DNA from: Opitutaceae bacterium | GTDB lineage: Bacteria > Verrucomicrobiota > Verrucomicrobiia > Opitutales > Opitutaceae | Length of the DNA: 42,547 nucleotides | Direction: 5' to 3' | Assembly (NCBI GenBank): GCA_017988885.1 | Contig: JAGNQV010000005.1 | Coordinates: forward strand, 1 to 42,547 | Part shown: positions 1 to 8,870 of the stretch, one piece after another | Position numbering within the stretch: the stretch's first letter is position 1 | How the letters are laid out: each line of letters starts with the position of its first letter | The notes under the pieces: generated by a model | What the model was told of the DNA's origin: nothing | Seen by the model: the letters and a program-made list of their open reading frames with translations, nothing else | Databases searched by the model: none | Position numbers and translations under genes: made by a program

Positions 1-849
1 CGAGGCGGCGGCATTGATAACCCGCAGGCGGATGGTTTCACCCGGCTTGGCAGCGAGGCGCTGACGCGGCTTCCCATTTATGAGGAAGGCATCGTAGGCC
101 ACATCGGATACATCCATTGGAGGCAGGCGGGATTTTTCACGATTGAGATAGTCCTTGAGGTTTCCGGCCTTGATCGCTCCCACGAGTGATTGCGCCGTGC
201 CTTTGCGAATCGCATACCAATCGCTGCCGCGCAGCAGCGTGCGCATGACATCGTCGGCGTTTTCGTTGGTCCAATCTGAAAGCACGACCACTTCCTCGCG
301 GTCGATGTGGGGGATGTCAGTGCGGGCGGGCGTGCCAGCTTTCGGCTCAATCACGATGCTACCGTAAACACCGCGCTGTTCCTGCAAGCCCGTGTGACTG
401 TGATACCAGTAGGTGCCTGCGTGCTTGAGCAGAAATTCGAAGGTGCGGGATTCACCGGCGAGAATGGGCGGCGTGGTAATGTAGGGCACGCCGTCTTCCA
501 GATTGGGCACGAGCAGGCCGTGCCAGTGAACGGAGGTTTCATCCTTGGCGAGGCGGTTGTTGACATGGATGCGGGCGACATCGCCCTCGCGAAAGCGCAA
601 CGTCGGACCGGGAACGGAACCATTGAGCGTGAGCGCACGCACGGACTTGCCAGCGGGAGATAACGCGGTCTCGGCAATGTCGAGCGAGTATTCGATGATA
701 GGCCCGTCGGGAATAAGCTGCGAGGCCTTAGGAGCGAGTTCGCGAGCGATCCAAGCGGCCTTGCCCTTGCCTCCACACTCTTTGCAGGCGTGGGCGACAT
801 TGGCCGCGAACAACGCGCCGACACCAAGTAGAATGTGGAATAATTTCAT
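1..849 (-). CDS. copA: CopA/PcoA-type multicopper oxidase (C-terminus outside window)
   Basis: Open frame of 283 codons from an ATG at 849 running off the left edge, so the C-terminal part is missing. Residues 1-20 form a signal peptide ending near NVAHA; just after it is a CKECGGKGK stretch. The first cupredoxin domain carries the type 2/3 copper ligands SVHWHGL and the second half-motif GTYWYHSHTG, the arrangement of CopA/PcoA copper-resistance oxidases. By family knowledge these periplasmic enzymes oxidise Cu(I) to Cu(II). The gene lies 12 bp downstream of a DUF2231 membrane protein and is probably co-transcribed with it and the small secreted metal protein. The type 1 copper site cannot be seen because the C-terminus is absent. 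Confidence 0.85.
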   Translation of the reverse strand, partial: MKLFHILLGVGALFAANVAHACKECGGKGKAAWIARELAPKASQLIPDGPIIEYSLDIAETALSPAGKSVRALTLNGSVPGPTLRFREGDVARIHVNNRLAKDETSVHWHGLLVPNLEDGVPYITTPPILAGESRTFEFLLKHAGTYWYHSHTGLQEQRGVYGSIVIEPKAGTPARTDIPHIDREEVVVLSDWTNENADDVMRTLLRGSDWYAIRKGTAQSLVGAIKAGNLKDYLNREKSRLPPMDVSDVAYDAFLINGKPRQRLAAKPGETIRLRVINAAAS

Positions 850-861
850 TTTAAGTCAGAC

Positions 862-1305
862 TCAGGCCGAAGGATTGAAGTAGTCTTCGCCCCAAACCAT
901 CAGGGCACCGAGGTGGGCGGCCGCAGATAAAATAAGCGCAGTCAGCCAGACTGCCGAGCGGCGTATCCAACGCCCGCTTGAAGTTTCAGCGTTGGCATAG
1001 CGGGACGCGATCCAGGCCGCACCCGCCGCGAGCACGGTCGCCGCGATTCCCAGCCAGCGGTGCCATTGCAACATCCAGCGCAAGGACGGACGGGGATGTG
1101 ATTCATGGGCAAAGACCCAGCCGGTGCCACTTGCCGCCAAGGCACCGAAAACGCCCACGATCAAAAGAAACGGCACCAGTCGGGCAAACTGCGGATGCTC
1201 CCATTTCAGTCGCAATATCTCGACGCCCGCCGCGAGCAAAATGAGCGCGATGGGGAAGTGCAGCACGAGTGGGTGCAGGCGGCCAAAAAGCAGTGAAGTG
1301 TCCAT
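862..1305 (-). CDS. DUF2231-like four-helix membrane protein
   Basis: A 147-residue protein with four hydrophobic segments, starting FGRLHPLVLHFPIALIL, the HPxxxHFP signature of DUF2231 membrane proteins. Conserved His residues also occur in the loops (FAHESHP and LQWHRW), and the last helix ends with MVWGEDYFNPSA. The molecular role of the family is unknown; members often sit beside cytochromes or metal-handling genes. Only 12 bp separate it from the downstream multicopper oxidase and it is on the same strand as the secreted metal protein upstream, so a three-gene copper operon is inferred. Heme or copper binding by the histidines is possible but not shown. Confidence 0.7.
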   Translation of the reverse strand: MDTSLLFGRLHPLVLHFPIALILLAAGVEILRLKWEHPQFARLVPFLLIVGVFGALAASGTGWVFAHESHPRPSLRWMLQWHRWLGIAATVLAAGAAWIASRYANAETSSGRWIRRSAVWLTALILSAAAHLGALMVWGEDYFNPSA

Positions 1306-1402
1306 AATAAGGAAGGAACGCTTTGGGTCAGTGAGACCGCGTCGGCCGGAACATGCGGGTTCCGGCCGACGGAAAAGTTATCAAGAATGCAGATTATGAA
1401 AC

Positions 1403-1816
1403 TCAGTGGCCATGACCGGAAGGCGCAGCCTCAACGGGCTTCTGACCCTTGGCCTTCGCTGCGGCGGCTTCGTCGATCATCTTGAGATATTTTTCCGGGT
1501 TCTTGTTGAAATCCTTGACGCAGCCTTTGCAGCAGAGCCGCACGAGCCGGTCGGGCTTTCCGTCCTGTTTGTAAACGTAGCTGATGGGCGGCCCCATGTC
1601 GCCATCCTCAAGCTTGTCGCCCGAAACCACGCAGTTGGTCAGCGGATACGCAGCCACCGCGGCAGCGGAATCGACCGGCATGTTCATACCGCCATGATCC
1701 GGTGGAGGAGCCTTTTCATTGTTGCGGGCTTCTTGCGCAAAGGCAGGCGTAGCAGCGCCGATGAGGGCGATAAGCAAACCGGCAAGGCCGGTGCGGAAGG
1801 TGAGGCGAGTTTTCAT
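1403..1816 (-). CDS. Secreted small metal-binding protein (TRASH/YHS-like)
   Basis: A 137-residue protein with a Sec signal peptide (residues 1-28, ending AFAQ). The mature part begins with a His/Met-rich segment (DHGGMNMP), then YPLTNCVVSGDKL and the closely spaced cysteines CCKGCVKDF, and ends in GHGH. The PLxxCxxxG plus CCxGC pattern is that of secreted TRASH/YHS-like proteins found in heavy-metal loci. It likely binds or hands over copper in the periplasm. It is the first gene of the minus-strand copper cluster, divergent from the Cu-ATPase across a 251-bp intergenic region that should hold both promoters. The function is inferred from residues and context. Confidence 0.7.
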   Translation of the reverse strand: MKTRLTFRTGLAGLLIALIGAATPAFAQEARNNEKAPPPDHGGMNMPVDSAAAVAAYPLTNCVVSGDKLEDGDMGPPISYVYKQDGKPDRLVRLCCKGCVKDFNKNPEKYLKMIDEAAAAKAKGQKPVEAAPSGHGH

Positions 1817-2067
1817 ATTGGTTTCGATTGGGAAGAAGATGCGTTCCCCTCCTCATACCCCGCACCCATTGCCAAACCCTCACCGTTTCTTCGATTTCCG
1901 GCCACCGGCTGTCTCGCCGATAATTTTTCCCCATTGGGAAACGCCGTTTACCTGTCGCTCAATCAGCAGCCTCGCGTAAGTCACAATTAGAGATAGACTG
2001 CCAAATAGATGCGGGGGTTTCCGAATTTGAAGTGTAAGATCGGTGAAACGACTCCGTCTTCAATGAT

Positions 2068-4482
2068 ATGAACCCTCATTCCCGCTCCGACCATCCCGCG
2101 AAGAACCACGGGGCGCACCCGCCCCAGATGCCCGGCTCCCACAAGGCCTGCGAACACAAGGGACATACGCCCGATGCCGTGCCGGAGAAACCCCATGCTT
2201 GCTGCCACGGCAAGGGTCACGGACACCACCATGACGCCGACGTGAAGCCCTCGGCCTCGGCCAAATATTTCTGCCCGATGTGTCCCGGCGTCGAATCCGA
2301 CCAGCCGGGCGATTGCCCCAAATGCGGCATGGCGCTGGAGCGAAACCCCGCCTTCGTCGGCGGAAGCAAAACGATCTACACCTGCCCGATGCACCCGGAG
2401 GTTCGTCAGGATCACCCCGGTGATTGTCCGAAATGCGGTATGCCGCTTGAGCCTATCCAGACCGGCGATGACACCGCCGAAGACGAAGACGGCGAACTCC
2501 GCAAACTTGCGCGCAAACTCTGGATCGGCGGCGCACTCGCGCTGCCCGTGCTCATCTCTGCGATGGCCGGCATGGCGGGCCTCTCTCTCGAAGGCGAATT
2601 CGCGATATGGCGACGTTGGGGCGAATTCATCCTCTCCACGCCGGTGATTTTTTGGGCCGGCGACTTCATTTGGCGACGGGCGTGGAACTCGCTCCGTCAT
2701 CGCAACGCCAACATGTATACGCTCCTCGGCCTCGGCATCGGGGCAGCCTACGTGTTCAGCGTCGTGGCGCTGCTCGCGCCCAATCTCTTCCCGCATGAGA
2801 TGCGGCACGGTGGCGAGACGGGCCTCTACTTCGAGGCGGCGGCCATCATCACCGTCCTCGCGATCTTCGGCGAATACCTCCAGGAGCGGGCACGCCGTCG
2901 CACCGGTCAGGCCGTGAAGGCGCTGCTAGGACTCGCCCCCAAGACCGCACGACGCGTCGTCGAGGGGCGGGACGAAGACGTGCCGTTGGATCGTATTCAG
3001 GTCGGCGACTTGCTACGCGTGCGACCGGGCGAGAAAGTCCCGCTCGACGGCGTGCTCACCGAAGGCCGTAGCAACGTCGATGAATCCATGCTCACTGGTG
3101 AACCACTGCCAGTGGAGAAGGCCGCTGGCGACCGGGTAATCGGTGCCACGGTCAATCAAACCGGCGGCTTCGTCATGCGCGCCGAAAAAATCGGTTCCGA
3201 CACCCTGCTCGCGCAGATCGTGCAACTGGTCGCGCAGGCCCAGCGCAGCCGCGCGCCAATCCAAGCCCTGGCCGACCGCGTATCGTCCTATTTCGTGCCG
3301 GGCGTCATCGCCATCGCGTTGCTTACCTTTGCGGCGTGGATGTTCTGGGGGCCAGAACCCCGGCTCGCCTACGCCATAGCCAATGCCGTGGCCGTGCTCA
3401 TCATTGCGTGCCCGTGCGCACTCGGTCTAGCCACGCCGATGTCGATCATGGTTGGCGTGGGCCGGGGTGCGCAGCAAGGCGTGCTGATTCGCGACGCCGC
3501 CGCTCTGCAACGCGCCGAAAAAGTCACTCACCTGGTCACGGACAAAACCGGAACTCTCACGCAGGGACGCCCCGAACTTTCCGGCCTGCATGCGGACGCC
3601 GCCGTCGGTGAGGAACGCCTGCTCGCGTGGACTGCGGCACTGGAGGCAGGCAGCGAACATCCGCTGGCACACGCCGTCGTCAAGGCATCCGAAGCGCGCA
3701 AACTCATCCTGCCGCGGGTGGAGGAATTCGCCTCCGTGACCGGCGCAGGCGTGACCGGCCGCATCGACGGGCAGTTCGTGCGCGTCGGCAAGCGCGCCTG
3801 GCTTGAAAAAGAAGGCGTCGCCATCCCTGCCGACTTCGACTCGCAAGCCGAGCGCCTGCTTTCCGAAGGCGGCACCGTCATTTGGGTCGCGTTCGACCAA
3901 AAGGCAGCGGGGCTGCTTGCGCTGACTGACTCGATCAAGGCGACCACGCCCGAAGCGATCCGCCAGCTCCATGCGCTGGGTCTGAAAGTCGTCATGCTCA
4001 CCGGCGACCACCCGACCACCGCCAACGCCGTGGGCAAAAAACTCGGCATCGACGACGTGCGCGCCCAACTCGCGCCCGAGGACAAGCACCGCATCATCGA
4101 GGAACTCCGCCGCTCCGGTGCCGTGGTCGCGATGGCCGGCGACGGCATCAACGATGCCCCGGCACTCGCCGCCGCCGATGTCGGCATCGCGATGGGCACG
4201 GGCACCGATGTCGCCATCGAAAGCGCAGGCATCACGCTCGTGAAAGGAGACCTGCGCGGTATCGTGAGCGCGCTCGTGCTCAGCCGTGCCGTGATGAAAA
4301 ACATCCGTCAGAATCTCTTCTTCGCATTCATCTACAACGCCGCCGGTGTGCCCTTGGCCGCAGGCATTCTCTACCCGCTCACCGGTTGGTTGATGAACCC
4401 GATGTTCGCGGGCGCGGCGATGGCACTCAGCAGCGTGTCCGTCATCACCAACGCCCTCCGCCTGCGCCGGACAAAACTTTGA
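2068..4482 (+). CDS. P1B-type copper-translocating ATPase
   Basis: An 804-residue P-type ATPase that exports copper across the inner membrane. The N-terminus is His-rich (several HGH/HHH runs, residues 1-60), followed by two heavy-metal binding modules with paired CPMxP and CPKCGM motifs (about residues 67-91 and 103-128); in the first the usual CPMHP reads CPMCP. The core has TGEP in the actuator domain, the transport motif CPC at 448-450, the phosphorylation motif DKTGT from residue 492, a nucleotide-binding SEHPLA motif, and [10 protein letters not shown] in the hinge. The ferredoxin-like GMxCxxC domain of classical CopA is absent, placing it with the CopF/SilP-like group. It diverges from the secreted-protein cluster and converges on the CorE-like sigma gene 10 bp away. 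Confidence 0.95.
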   Translation: MNPHSRSDHPAKNHGAHPPQMPGSHKACEHKGHTPDAVPEKPHACCHGKGHGHHHDADVKPSASAKYFCPMCPGVESDQPGDCPKCGMALERNPAFVGGSKTIYTCPMHPEVRQDHPGDCPKCGMPLEPIQTGDDTAEDEDGELRKLARKLWIGGALALPVLISAMAGMAGLSLEGEFAIWRRWGEFILSTPVIFWAGDFIWRRAWNSLRHRNANMYTLLGLGIGAAYVFSVVALLAPNLFPHEMRHGGETGLYFEAAAIITVLAIFGEYLQERARRRTGQAVKALLGLAPKTARRVVEGRDEDVPLDRIQVGDLLRVRPGEKVPLDGVLTEGRSNVDESMLTGEPLPVEKAAGDRVIGATVNQTGGFVMRAEKIGSDTLLAQIVQLVAQAQRSRAPIQALADRVSSYFVPGVIAIALLTFAAWMFWGPEPRLAYAIANAVAVLIIACPCALGLATPMSIMVGVGRGAQQGVLIRDAAALQRAEKVTHLVTDKTGTLTQGRPELSGLHADAAVGEERLLAWTAALEAGSEHPLAHAVVKASEARKLILPRVEEFASVTGAGVTGRIDGQFVRVGKRAWLEKEGVAIPADFDSQAERLLSEGGTVIWVAFDQKAAGLLALTDSIKATTPEAIRQLHALGLKVVMLTGDHPTTANAVGKKLGIDDVRAQLAPEDKHRIIEELRRSGAVVAMAGDGINDAPALAAADVGIAMGTGTDVAIESAGITLVKGDLRGIVSALVLSRAVMKNIRQNLFFAFIYNAAGVPLAAGILYPLTGWLMNPMFAGAAMALSSVSVITNALRLRRTKL

Positions 4483-4492
4483 CGAACCATCC

Positions 4493-5032
4493 TCAACCCC
4501 GGGCGTCGGCGCAGTCGCAATCCAAGCATGCGCCCTTCGCGCAGTCCCCGCAAAACTCCTCCAGTTTTTTCCGCAGTGCCGCCCGTGCGCGGTGCAGCGT
4601 GACGCTGGCGTTGCCCGCCGACATTCCCAGCGCCTGCGCGGCGCTCGCCACCGGCTCATCGCCCAACTCGACTCGCCGCAGGAGTTCTGCGTCACGCGAC
4701 TTCATCTCCACCAGCAGGCCCTCGAAACAGGAGCACACTGTTTTGACCGCTACATCGTCAGGCTGCGAGACCCCGGCCGCCCACGCATCGTCGCGACGCG
4801 CACCGGCCGACCGGCTGCGCACATGATCGACCAGCGCGTTTTGGAGTAGGCGGTAAAACCACGCCGTCAGCTTCTGTTCATCGCCTACATCCCCCGCCGA
4901 ACGCATCGCCTTCACCAAACCGTTTTGCAGCACGTCATCCGCGTCCGCCTCGTTGCCTAGGCGCGAAATAAGAAACGCGCGGAATTGCGTGCGTTGGGCA
5001 AAGATCGCTTCGAGTGGGCGGGCGGGTTTCAT
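4493..5032 (-). CDS. CorE-like ECF sigma factor with C-terminal cysteine-rich domain
   Basis: A 179-residue ECF sigma factor: region 2 (about 8-75, including LQNGLVKAMR and LTAWFYRLLQNALVDH) and region 4 (about 110-157, ending in the helix-turn-helix ALGMSAGNASVTLHRARAAL). Two features mark the metal-responsive CorE/ECF44 type. One is a CSC motif in the linker between sigma2 and sigma4 (residues 100-102). The other is a C-terminal tail with five cysteines at 161, 164, 169, 172 and 174. In Myxococcus xanthus CorE such cysteines bind copper and switch the sigma factor without an anti-sigma protein. It sits tail-to-tail with the Cu-ATPase, so control of the copper genes is inferred. The specific metal is unproven. 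Confidence 0.85.
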   Translation of the reverse strand: MKPARPLEAIFAQRTQFRAFLISRLGNEADADDVLQNGLVKAMRSAGDVGDEQKLTAWFYRLLQNALVDHVRSRSAGARRDDAWAAGVSQPDDVAVKTVCSCFEGLLVEMKSRDAELLRRVELGDEPVASAAQALGMSAGNASVTLHRARAALRKKLEEFCGDCAKGACLDCDCADARG

Positions 5033-5045
5033 GGATTGCGTTACA

Positions 5046-5054
5046 TGCTATAAT
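5046..5054 (+). promoter_or_regulatory. Candidate extended -10 promoter element
   Basis: TGCTATAAT is an exact extended -10 (TGn-TATAAT) on the plus strand between the CorE-like sigma gene and the anti-sigma/sensor/sigma trio. No good -35 hexamer lies 17 bp upstream, as is common for extended -10 promoters. It could drive basal transcription of the trio; an ECF-type promoter may also be present. Confidence 0.35.
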
Positions 5055-5171
5055 GCAGACCGTAAGCCTGTTTTTGACGCCCGCAACTCCCGACCGGGAG
5101 GCCTATCCGGGTTTGCTCGAAAAAACACGAGGGTTTACCACCACCGTCGGTGTATTGCGGGAAGAAACATC

Positions 5172-5495
5172 ATGAACAACCACCTCAACGATGAACAACT
5201 CCGCCAGTTGGTCCGTCAGAGCTGGACAGCCTCGCCCAAGTCCGATGCCGGATTCCGAGCGGCAGTCTGGGCTCGAATCGAATCCGGGCGTCGCCTGCCG
5301 GCCACATGGAGCGCTTGGTTAAAGGCCAACCTCGCCGGCGTCACCATGTATGCCGCCGCCAGTGTCGTAGTGGCCGGTGCCGGCGGTGGATTACTCGCCG
5401 CCAATCAGGCCGGGCGCGAACGCGATCAGCTTATTCAGCGCTACGTGGCCAGCATCGACCCGCATCAGCGGGTAAACGCACAAAGCAATCCATGA
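5172..5495 (+). CDS. Probable CnrY-like membrane anti-sigma factor
   Basis: A 107-residue protein with a charged N-terminal part (LNDEQLRQLVRQSW, residues 5-18), one hydrophobic segment (about 56-78, rich in Ala/Val/Gly) and a short C-terminal tail. I see no enzymatic motif. Size, single helix and position directly before a periplasmic metal sensor and an ECF sigma gene match the CnrY position in the Cupriavidus CnrYXH nickel/cobalt system, where CnrY holds the sigma factor at the membrane. Its stop overlaps the next start by 4 bp (ATGA), indicating translational coupling. Sequence similarity to CnrY itself is not evident; the call rests on architecture and context. Confidence 0.55.
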   Translation: MNNHLNDEQLRQLVRQSWTASPKSDAGFRAAVWARIESGRRLPATWSAWLKANLAGVTMYAAASVVVAGAGGGLLAANQAGRERDQLIQRYVASIDPHQRVNAQSNP

Positions 5496-5992
5496 GCTAT
5501 CGCTGGATCACCGCTGCGACGATCATCGCCATCGGGCTTATTGTCGGTTGCGTCACCTATTTTTGTTTCCATCGCCCGATGCCGAATGCCGAAGCGCATA
5601 GTCATGACTCGCTCATGTGGGTGCGGCAGGAGTTCAAAATTAGCGGCGAAAAACTAGCCCGCGTGGAGAAGATGCACGAGGACTATGAGCTGGTTTGTGC
5701 CGACCACTGTCATGCCATCGCGGAAGCCCGGATGGAACTCAAGCGACTGCGGGCGGCAAACGCTCCGCAGCCCGAAATCGCCGCAGCAGAGGCGAAAGCC
5801 GCTTCCATTGATTCGCTGTGCGTGACGAGCACCCAGGCGCACATCAAGGAAGTCGCCGCCGTGATCGGGGGCGACGAAGGCCGCCGCTATCTTTCCATCG
5901 TGCTGCCGCGCGTGGCGTCATTCGACCACGCTGCATCGGCTACGCTCGATATGCAGAAAACCTCAACGCATGACGACCACGCGCGAAAATGA
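5492..5992 (+). CDS. CnrX/Spy-like periplasmic metal-sensor protein
   Basis: A 166-residue membrane-anchored protein: N-terminal helix (about 7-27), then a mostly helical periplasmic domain resembling the metal-resistance/Spy-CpxP fold. Possible metal ligands are H36 and H38, H62, C69, H72, C73, H74, C110 and H117. CnrX uses His/Met/Glu ligands, so the cysteines here suggest a different or softer metal. ATG 5492 is chosen because it overlaps the upstream stop and precedes the helix. The 3' end overlaps the next ECF sigma gene by 23 bp. It is inferred to sense periplasmic metal and release the sigma factor through the upstream anti-sigma protein. Confidence 0.7.
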   Translation: MSYRWITAATIIAIGLIVGCVTYFCFHRPMPNAEAHSHDSLMWVRQEFKISGEKLARVEKMHEDYELVCADHCHAIAEARMELKRLRAANAPQPEIAAAEAKAASIDSLCVTSTQAHIKEVAAVIGGDEGRRYLSIVLPRVASFDHAASATLDMQKTSTHDDHARK

Positions 5993-6572
5993 CGCGGGGG
6001 CGATTTCCGATGAAGCGTTGATGGAGGCGCTACAAAAGGGCGACGATCATGCGCTCGCCACTTTGATGCACCGCTGGGAAGTGGGGGTGAAAGCATTCTT
6101 GCTTCGACTCGGCGTGCCCGCATCCGACGTCGAGGACGTAGCTCAGGAAGCTTTTGTCCGGCTCTACGAGAAACGTGCGAACTACCGGGTCGGAGCACCC
6201 TTCAAGCCGTGGTTGCTCACTCTCGCGGGCAATCTTGGCCGAAACAAGCTACGGTGGCGGTTCCGCCGACGCGAGGACAGCATCGAGGGAATAGCCGAAG
6301 CTTCGCCGGGTGGATTCGACCTCGTCGATCCATCGGCCCGTCCGGCTTCCGATTTGGCTGAAAAGGCGAACCTCGCTCACGACGTGAGAAATGCGGTCAA
6401 TGCACTTCCCGACAAGTTGCGGCAGGCCGTCCTTTGTGTGGAGTTGGAAGATCTCAGCTACCACGAAGCCGGCCAAGTCATGGGTTGCACCCCAAAAGCG
6501 GTGGAGACGCGCCTCTATCGCGCGCGCGAACTATTACGCGCCACCTGCAAAACCCTGTTGAGACAAAATTGA
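5970..6572 (+). CDS. ECF RNA polymerase sigma factor, CnrH-like position
   Basis: A 200-residue sigma-70 family ECF factor. Region 2 (about 25-95) includes DVEDVAQEAFVRLYEKR and FKPWLLTLAGNLGRNKLR; region 4 (about 143-195) has LPDKLRQAVLCVELEDLSY and the helix-turn-helix ending VETRLYRARELLR. There is no C-terminal cysteine cluster, unlike the CorE-like sigma at 4493-5032, consistent with control by a separate anti-sigma/sensor pair. The gene overlaps the sensor gene by 23 bp, making a tightly coupled anti-sigma/sensor/sigma operon. The targets are unknown; the nearby metal genes are the obvious candidates. Confidence 0.85.
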   Translation: MTTTRENDAGAISDEALMEALQKGDDHALATLMHRWEVGVKAFLLRLGVPASDVEDVAQEAFVRLYEKRANYRVGAPFKPWLLTLAGNLGRNKLRWRFRRREDSIEGIAEASPGGFDLVDPSARPASDLAEKANLAHDVRNAVNALPDKLRQAVLCVELEDLSYHEAGQVMGCTPKAVETRLYRARELLRATCKTLLRQN

Positions 6573-7496
6573 ACGCGCGTTCCGAAGGGTGACAGGACAA
6601 CGACGCCGCGCCCACGCTCCGCTGCGCTTCTCTTTTGGCACGGCGACTTTGCTTGGCGGTGCGGGATACAATCCCGCCACGCTTCCAGCTGGTGTTCCGA
6701 AACGGTGATCCTGGGTTCAACCCTTGCGGTCTCGGTCTGCGGGCGCGATGCGCGTGCTAGGGTTTTCTCACTGGCCCGATCAGTTTCGGTGCCCAGAGCC
6801 ATTGCGCGGCGTCTACTCCAGAGACTTAGAAGGACTGGCGCCCGGTGGCTTTGGGAGTCCCAAGCCAGACTCGCGGCCTTGCTTCGGACCGGATTCCGGT
6901 CCTGGCCGCTTGCCGGGCGCGGCTCCTGCGAGCGACTTCGGCCGGGCTGTCCCTCACACTCCCGCTGTGCACCGGGTCGCCTTAAAGATCAAATTGAACC
7001 TCCACGAACTGGTGCAAGGGATCGAGACCCGTGGCCAAGTAGCCATCTGTCTCATGTTACGAGCACCCTGCTCGATACGGAGCATGCGTTTGCTTATCCG
7101 CATGTGCGAGGACGCCAAGCGGACCGGCTTGAAACAGGTGTTGTCGCTCACCCGTCCGTGATCGGCAATAATTATGAGGAAATTATCGAGAGCCTGTCGC
7201 GTTTAGCCGAAGCCAATTTGACGTTCACGGCGGCATAGCCCGAACCGCGGCCGAAGCCTTAAGCGAGGCAAGAACGCCTGCCAAAAAGAGGCTCATTCAG
7301 GCCGATTCGCGGTGTAAAAAAGTTTTCCTGACTTTGCTAAAACACCGATTTTCCGCTCAGGAAGTGGTTTCACTTTGAAACCTACCGCGAACTCTTTTTG
7401 AAGTCAGGAAAACTGACAAAATCGTATCTGACTATATCTGAGGCACCTGCGCACTCGTTTTCCAATTTTAGAAATAGTTCGTATTAATTTTTCAGA
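6573..7496. other. Gene-poor interval between metal island and tRNA-Gln
   Basis: About 920 bp with no gene I can support. Open frames exist on both strands but they overlap, show no recognisable family and have compositions (many Pro, Arg and Ser) typical of spurious frames. There is a short hairpin at 6661-6677 (GCGGGAT/ATCCCGC, 3-nt loop) and a 14-bp inverted repeat at 7321-7334 and 7401-7414. The half towards the tRNA is AT-rich. It may be decayed mobile DNA. Confidence 0.5.
7321..7414. repeat. 14-bp perfect inverted repeat with 66-bp spacer
   Basis: AGTTTTCCTGACTT at 7321-7334 is repeated as AAGTCAGGAAAACT at 7401-7414. A related CTCAGGAAGT sequence lies between them. The element lies about 80 bp from the 3' end of tRNA-Gln. 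It could be recombinase arm sites or the ends of a very small decayed element; nothing in the spacer codes for a protein. Confidence 0.5.
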
Positions 7497-7570
7497 TGGC
7501 TGCCCGACATGGATTCGAACCATGACTAGGCGAGTCAAAGTCGCCTGTGCTACCATTACACCATCAGGCA
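7497..7570 (-). tRNA. tRNA-Gln (anticodon UUG)
   Basis: Read on the minus strand this is a complete 74-nt tRNA. The 7-bp acceptor stem is TGCCTGA/TCGGGCA with one T-G pair, the anticodon stem is GGCGA/TCGCC around loop CTTTGAC (anticodon TTG), and the T-arm contains GGTTCGAATCC. The discriminator base G and the CCA end are encoded. The 3' end faces the gene-poor interval and the metal island, the usual side for integration of genomic islands. Confidence 0.96.
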
Positions 7571-7687
7571 GGAAAGTGCGGAAGGAGCACGTTGCGGCCT
7601 GATTCCCTTCGGTCAAGGTCGGAAATTACCACGCAACTTTGGCGTGACATCGCGGCTGACAGGTGCCCTGCGCCTTAACGCCACGCA

Positions 7688-8818
7688 TCACTTCCGCACA
7701 AAGCCCAGGTCGAGCGGCACCACCACCTGCCGGCCGCTGCGGGCAGTGAGCTTCACTCCTCCGGCGTGGGGCACGATGGACTTGACCTCGTCAAAATCGC
7801 GCGGGATTGCCGCCAGCGCCAGGATGTGAGCGACGCGCAGCGGGCGATCCGGACGCAACTGCATCGCGGTCGGTGAGCCTGTGCGGTTGATTGAGTTCGG
7901 CTTCGCCGACTCCACGAGACCGAGATGGAAATAGGAGGTCACATCCTCCACGCCGAGGACGTTCACGTGCCGGCCATGCCACGGCGCGTAGTAACGTCCA
8001 CCGTTCGAGAACCAGAAGATGGTTTGGCGCAACACACGCGGATCCTTGATGGTAAAGAATACATAACCTTCCGTGGGGAGCGACACCGCACTCCACCCGA
8101 AGTCCGATTTCTGCTCGTTCACCACTTCGACAAGCTCCTCGTAACCGCGGCGCGCGGGATAGCGGCTCACGTCCAGTGTGCCACCGGTGCGCGCCGGGAC
8201 GCGCTTGAGCGAGGTGAAGGTCGCACCGTTCTTCAGCACCGAGTAGCCCTGCGCCTCCGCCTGTTCCCATGATGTAACGACATGTCCGCGGGTGAAACGG
8301 CTGGTCGAGATATGGCCGACGCCGGGTTGGTCAGGGAATTTCAACATCGCGTGCGAGCCGATCGGCATCGGACCGCTAAAGCCCGTCAGCACGTGCTCGC
8401 AATATACCGCCGTGTGGCCGTCGCGCAGAGTGAGGCGTTTGTCCACGCGGCCGGGCCGCGCGTTCAACTGCATTGAGGCACGCAACGTGGTCGCGTCGCC
8501 TTCGCGCGTGACGTCACCGAGCGTCCAGTCGCGATTCGCCGTCTCACCGTGGACCAGATATTTCTCCCCGGGATTGACTCCAAACGGGCAGCAAAAGAAA
8601 TCGCCGCGCAGCGCTTTCATCATGGGAATCATCGGCGGCTTCATCGTCGATTTTTCTTCCGCCCAAGGCGCAATGGAAAACGGCTGCACCGAGCGGCGGC
8701 CGAGCTTGAACGTGACCGGCGCGAGCTCACCGCCAGTGCGCGTGACGAAGGCGCTGACGCGGTCGTTGCTGAATTTCCAGCTAGGCTGGCCGGCGGTCGT
8801 TTTTAACGGGGGCTTCAT
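7688..8818 (-). CDS. Aldose 1-epimerase-like (galactose mutarotase superfamily) protein
   Basis: A 376-residue protein without signal peptide or membrane segment. The sequence looks like an all-beta carbohydrate-binding protein (FSNDRVSAFVTRTGGELAPVTFKLGR near the start; MPIGSHAMLKFP; GRYYAPWHGRHVNVLGVEDVTSYFH), resembling the galactose mutarotase superfamily in general plan. I do not recognise a specific family and cannot assign the catalytic His/Glu pair with certainty. It stands alone, 117 bp from tRNA-Gln, but close to the sugar catabolic operon transcribed on the same strand, so a role in sugar or glycan handling is inferred. Confidence 0.55.
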   Translation of the reverse strand: MKPPLKTTAGQPSWKFSNDRVSAFVTRTGGELAPVTFKLGRRSVQPFSIAPWAEEKSTMKPPMIPMMKALRGDFFCCPFGVNPGEKYLVHGETANRDWTLGDVTREGDATTLRASMQLNARPGRVDKRLTLRDGHTAVYCEHVLTGFSGPMPIGSHAMLKFPDQPGVGHISTSRFTRGHVVTSWEQAEAQGYSVLKNGATFTSLKRVPARTGGTLDVSRYPARRGYEELVEVVNEQKSDFGWSAVSLPTEGYVFFTIKDPRVLRQTIFWFSNGGRYYAPWHGRHVNVLGVEDVTSYFHLGLVESAKPNSINRTGSPTAMQLRPDRPLRVAHILALAAIPRDFDEVKSIVPHAGGVKLTARSGRQVVVPLDLGFVRK

Positions 8819-8870
8819 GTTGGGGATCAGGATTAGTCGAGCAGCACAGCTTAAACGAATGGCTAATTTT

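Noticed and set aside
4483..4492. Terminator between the Cu-ATPase and the CorE-like sigma gene
   Set aside because: The gap is only 10 bp and holds no hairpin; any terminator would lie within one of the genes.
3427..4695. Long minus-strand frame opposite the Cu-ATPase
   Set aside because: It lies antisense to a strongly supported P-type ATPase and shows no recognisable domain; it is an expected shadow in GC-rich DNA.
6705..7238. Frames on both strands in the gap before tRNA-Gln
   Set aside because: No recognisable family, overlapping each other, and biased composition; at most decayed sequence.
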